A stretch of 7,337 bases of DNA from Sedimentisphaerales bacterium (GTDB lineage: Bacteria; Planctomycetota; Phycisphaerae; Sedimentisphaerales; Anaerobacaceae), in assembly GCA_030630905.1 (NCBI GenBank), contig DAOVMB010000108.1:1-7337 (forward strand). The letters run 5' to 3'. Of the stretch, positions 6,185 through 7,337 are shown piece after piece; position 1 is the stretch's first letter; every line of letters starts with the position of its first letter. Under the pieces are notes generated by a model. It had not been told where the DNA came from and did not search any database. It worked only from the letters and a program-made list of their open reading frames with translations. The position numbers were made by a program, and so were the translations under genes.

Positions 6185-6214
6185 CTCGGCGTTCTCAGCG
6201 TTCCCGGCGGTAAA
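6184..6214 (-). repeat. Inverted repeat, riboswitch-proximal end of the GxxExxY unit
   Basis: On the minus strand it begins TTTACCGCCG and contains the same 9-base step (GCTGAGAAC, GCCGAGA), reading NAENAE directly before the remnant's ATG. It matches the opposite end at 25 of 31 positions. Confidence 0.75.
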
Positions 6215-6216
6215 TA

Positions 6217-6244
6217 TAAAAAATCGCTCCCGCGGGAAGCGATT
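6217..6244 (-). terminator. Intrinsic terminator of the TPP riboswitch expression platform
   Basis: On the minus strand AATCGCT (6244-6238) and AGCGATT (6228-6222) form a perfect 7-bp stem, extended inward by CC/GG, and the strand runs straight into six T (6223-6218). It lies 34 bases after the riboswitch and before thiC, the expected place for TPP-dependent premature termination. Confidence 0.88.
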
Positions 6245-6277
6245 CGTTCTCACATCGTTTTTTTTGATATTAACCAA

Positions 6278-6380
6278 TCACTTTCCTACGCAGGCTTCGA
6301 CGCCGATTCGGCGATTGTCCTGATCAGGTTCAGAGGGTTCTCTCTCAGGCCCGCTTCTCCGCGGACCACCCCTAGTGAAC
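6278..6380 (-). promoter_or_regulatory. TPP (THI-box) riboswitch controlling thiC
   Basis: On the minus strand all conserved THI-box blocks appear in order: CTAGGGGTG (from 6375), CCTGAGA (6349-6343), ACCCTCTGAACCTGATC (6338-6322) and GCGTAGGAAAG (6291-6281). P1 is closed by TCACT (6378-6374) with AGTGA (6282-6278). The P5 arm between CTGATC and GCGTAGG is longer than in minimal versions and contains a GC-rich hairpin, CGCC-GAAT-GGCG. It binds thiamine diphosphate and, with the terminator at 6244-6217, should stop transcription when TPP is plentiful. The predicted transcript start coincides with its 5' edge. Confidence 0.97.
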
Positions 6381-6386
6381 TATCTC

Positions 6387-6414
6387 ATTATAGCGTGTTG
6401 CCCGCGGCAGTCAA
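6387..6414 (-). promoter_or_regulatory. Sigma70-type promoter of thiC
   Basis: TTGACT at 6414-6409 and a perfect TATAAT at 6392-6387 are separated by 16 bp. Transcription would begin near 6380, at the first base of the riboswitch. The region between this promoter and the upstream gene (6415-6471) holds no other recognisable feature. Confidence 0.9.
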
Positions 6415-6471
6415 ATAAATACTAACGATTGCCGAAGGTATTCTCCGCCGTCTGCTTTGTCGGAGCCTTTT

Positions 6472-7337
6472 CTAAGGCAGTTGGAGGAAGAGGTAAACGC
6501 CCTTTTTGTTCGAAGTCGCGATATCGGGTTTGCCGTCGCCGTTCATATCGGCGATCTCGAACTGGGTTCCGACGCCGGAGTCGTTATCGATTTTATGCGG
6601 GATATATTCGATATCGCCGTTCTCGGGGCGACGCAACTCGAACCAATAGAGTACTGCCGGATCTTTGCCGCCGGGGTCCTTGCCCATGTGTGCAAAATAT
6701 CGCTTACCCGTAACCAGATCTTCGATGCCGTCGCCGTTGATATCGACCAGGCGTATCGCGTGCGTCTGAGAAAACTCCTTGAATATCTCGTGCTGCTCGA
6801 ACTGCGGACCGTCCGCGCCGGGGATTTGCTCGAACCACCAGATGCCGTAATTATGCGCCGAACTGGTAATGACATCGCTGTCACCGTCCCCGTCAATATC
6901 ATAGACGAGCAAATCGGCACAGTCCGGGCCGAGCTTGGCGGGGTGAAACTTCCAGTTCTCGCGCGTGCGTTTTCTGGGCGCCTGCCACCACCCTTCTTTG
7001 ATGAGTACATCGCATCGTCCGTCGCCGTTGACGTCGCCTGCGCCGAGGCCGTGGCTGTATTTCTCGGTTCCCGGAGCATTCGGGCCGGCAGCGATAAGAT
7101 GCATGTCCCACAGACCGTCGAGGTTCTTGGGCACGCCGAACCAGGCCATCTGACCCTTGGGCCGAACGGCGAAGATCAGTACCGGTTTGCCGTCGCCTAA
7201 CAGGTTGACGAAGATCGGAGTTTCGTTGCAGGCGCTCTTGACAACCATCCGCTCCTTCCAGTGGCCGGATTTATTCTTCGGATTCTCGTACCACAGGCAC
7301 GGCCCGTCGGGCAGGCCGATGACAATCGAATCGATCC
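6472..7337 (-). CDS. FG-GAP/VCBS-repeat beta-propeller protein, C-terminal part (runs off window)
   Basis: The frame is open to the window edge: before the Met at 7248 it continues with IDSIVIGLPDGPCLWYENP, so that Met is internal. About 288 residues are visible, ending in VYLFLQLP and a TAG. Counting from Met 7248, four calcium-binding DxDGDG-type loops appear at residues 72-80 (DVNGDGRCD), 117-125 (DIDGDGDSD), 169-177 (DINGDGIED) and 234-242 (DMNGDGKPD), plus a degenerate NLLGDGKP at 15-22. The 45-65 residue spacing and the W-(W/Y)-(F/E)-E pieces (CLWYENP, IWWFEQ) indicate propeller blades. Such proteins are usually exported and common in Planctomycetota; binding partner and function cannot be told. 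Nothing links it to thiamine or phosphate, and it ends 58 bases before the thiC -35. Confidence 0.88.
   Translation of the reverse strand, partial: IDSIVIGLPDGPCLWYENPKNKSGHWKERMVVKSACNETPIFVNLLGDGKPVLIFAVRPKGQMAWFGVPKNLDGLWDMHLIAAGPNAPGTEKYSHGLGAGDVNGDGRCDVLIKEGWWQAPRKRTRENWKFHPAKLGPDCADLLVYDIDGDGDSDVITSSAHNYGIWWFEQIPGADGPQFEQHEIFKEFSQTHAIRLVDINGDGIEDLVTGKRYFAHMGKDPGGKDPAVLYWFELRRPENGDIEYIPHKIDNDSGVGTQFEIADMNGDGKPDIATSNKKGVYLFLQLP

Larger units (their letters stand above)
5970..6214. mobile_element. MITE-like 245-bp unit with inverted ends carrying a GxxExxY remnant
   Basis: The unit is bounded by imperfect inverted repeats, 5970-6000 and 6184-6214, matching at 25 of 31 positions, with the outer TTTACCGC identical. 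Between them lie the two ends of a GxxExxY gene joined by an internal deletion. Removing the unit would leave the riboswitch terminator about 20 bases from the thiC ribosome binding site, an ordinary spacing, which suggests insertion into the leader. No clear target-site duplication is visible, and no transposase is present. Mobility is inferred from the structure and from the wide occurrence of GxxExxY genes with such ends. Confidence 0.55.

Noticed and set aside
6077..6277. GxxExxY frame taken from its first Met at 6277
   Set aside because: The first 31 codons run through the riboswitch terminator; the family N-terminus begins at the Met at 6184, so only the remnant from there is annotated.
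6457..7200. Long plus-strand reading frame of 247 codons
   Set aside because: It is antisense to the FG-GAP/VCBS gene. The minus frame has clear DxNGDG repeats and is open to the window edge; the plus frame shows no recognisable domain.

Overview
Every gene in this window lies on the minus strand, so the biological order runs from high to low coordinates. It is chromosomal DNA of moderate GC from a diderm (Gram-negative-type) bacterium, because an outer-membrane porin is present. The WYENP-type FG-GAP/VCBS propeller protein, a GxxExxY element with NAENAE-coding ends and a short-form ThiC would fit Planctomycetota or a neighbouring PVC lineage. That placement is inference; no phylogenetic marker is present.

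Layout in transcription order: (1) 7337-6472, the 3' part of an FG-GAP/VCBS beta-propeller protein, open at the window edge. (2) 6414-6217, a strong sigma70-type promoter, a TPP riboswitch and an intrinsic terminator, forming the leader of thiC. (3) 6214-5970, a 245-bp unit with imperfect 31-bp inverted ends that holds an internally deleted GxxExxY pseudogene; it sits between the riboswitch terminator and the thiC start. (4) 5951-4644, thiC. (5) 4584-2467, phoB and phoR, which abut with no gap. (6) 2459-2394, a Pho-box promoter driving a Na+/phosphate symporter gene and phoU (2366-558). (7) 449-400, a hairpin and a terminator-like element. (8) 407-342, a second Pho-box promoter with the same geometry, driving a partial gene for a phosphate-selective-porin-like protein (284-1).

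How the genes fit together: PhoR/PhoB is a phosphate-starvation two-component system. Each of the two transcription units downstream of it has a promoter made of four CTTCA/TTTCA half-sites at exact 11-bp steps, ending 11 bp before an identical ATG-TATATT block and preceded at identical spacing by T8-GC. The products form a phosphate path: porin across the outer membrane, sodium-driven symporter across the inner membrane, PhoU as the likely brake or signal. No Pst ABC transporter is present, so PhoU is paired here with a secondary transporter.

The most interesting points are the duplicated Pho-promoter template, which also corrects the symporter start codon; the MITE-like GxxExxY remnant lodged in a riboswitch-controlled leader; and the lack of any visible terminator or Pho box between thiC and phoB, which leaves room for phoBR to be read from the TPP-controlled thiC transcript.
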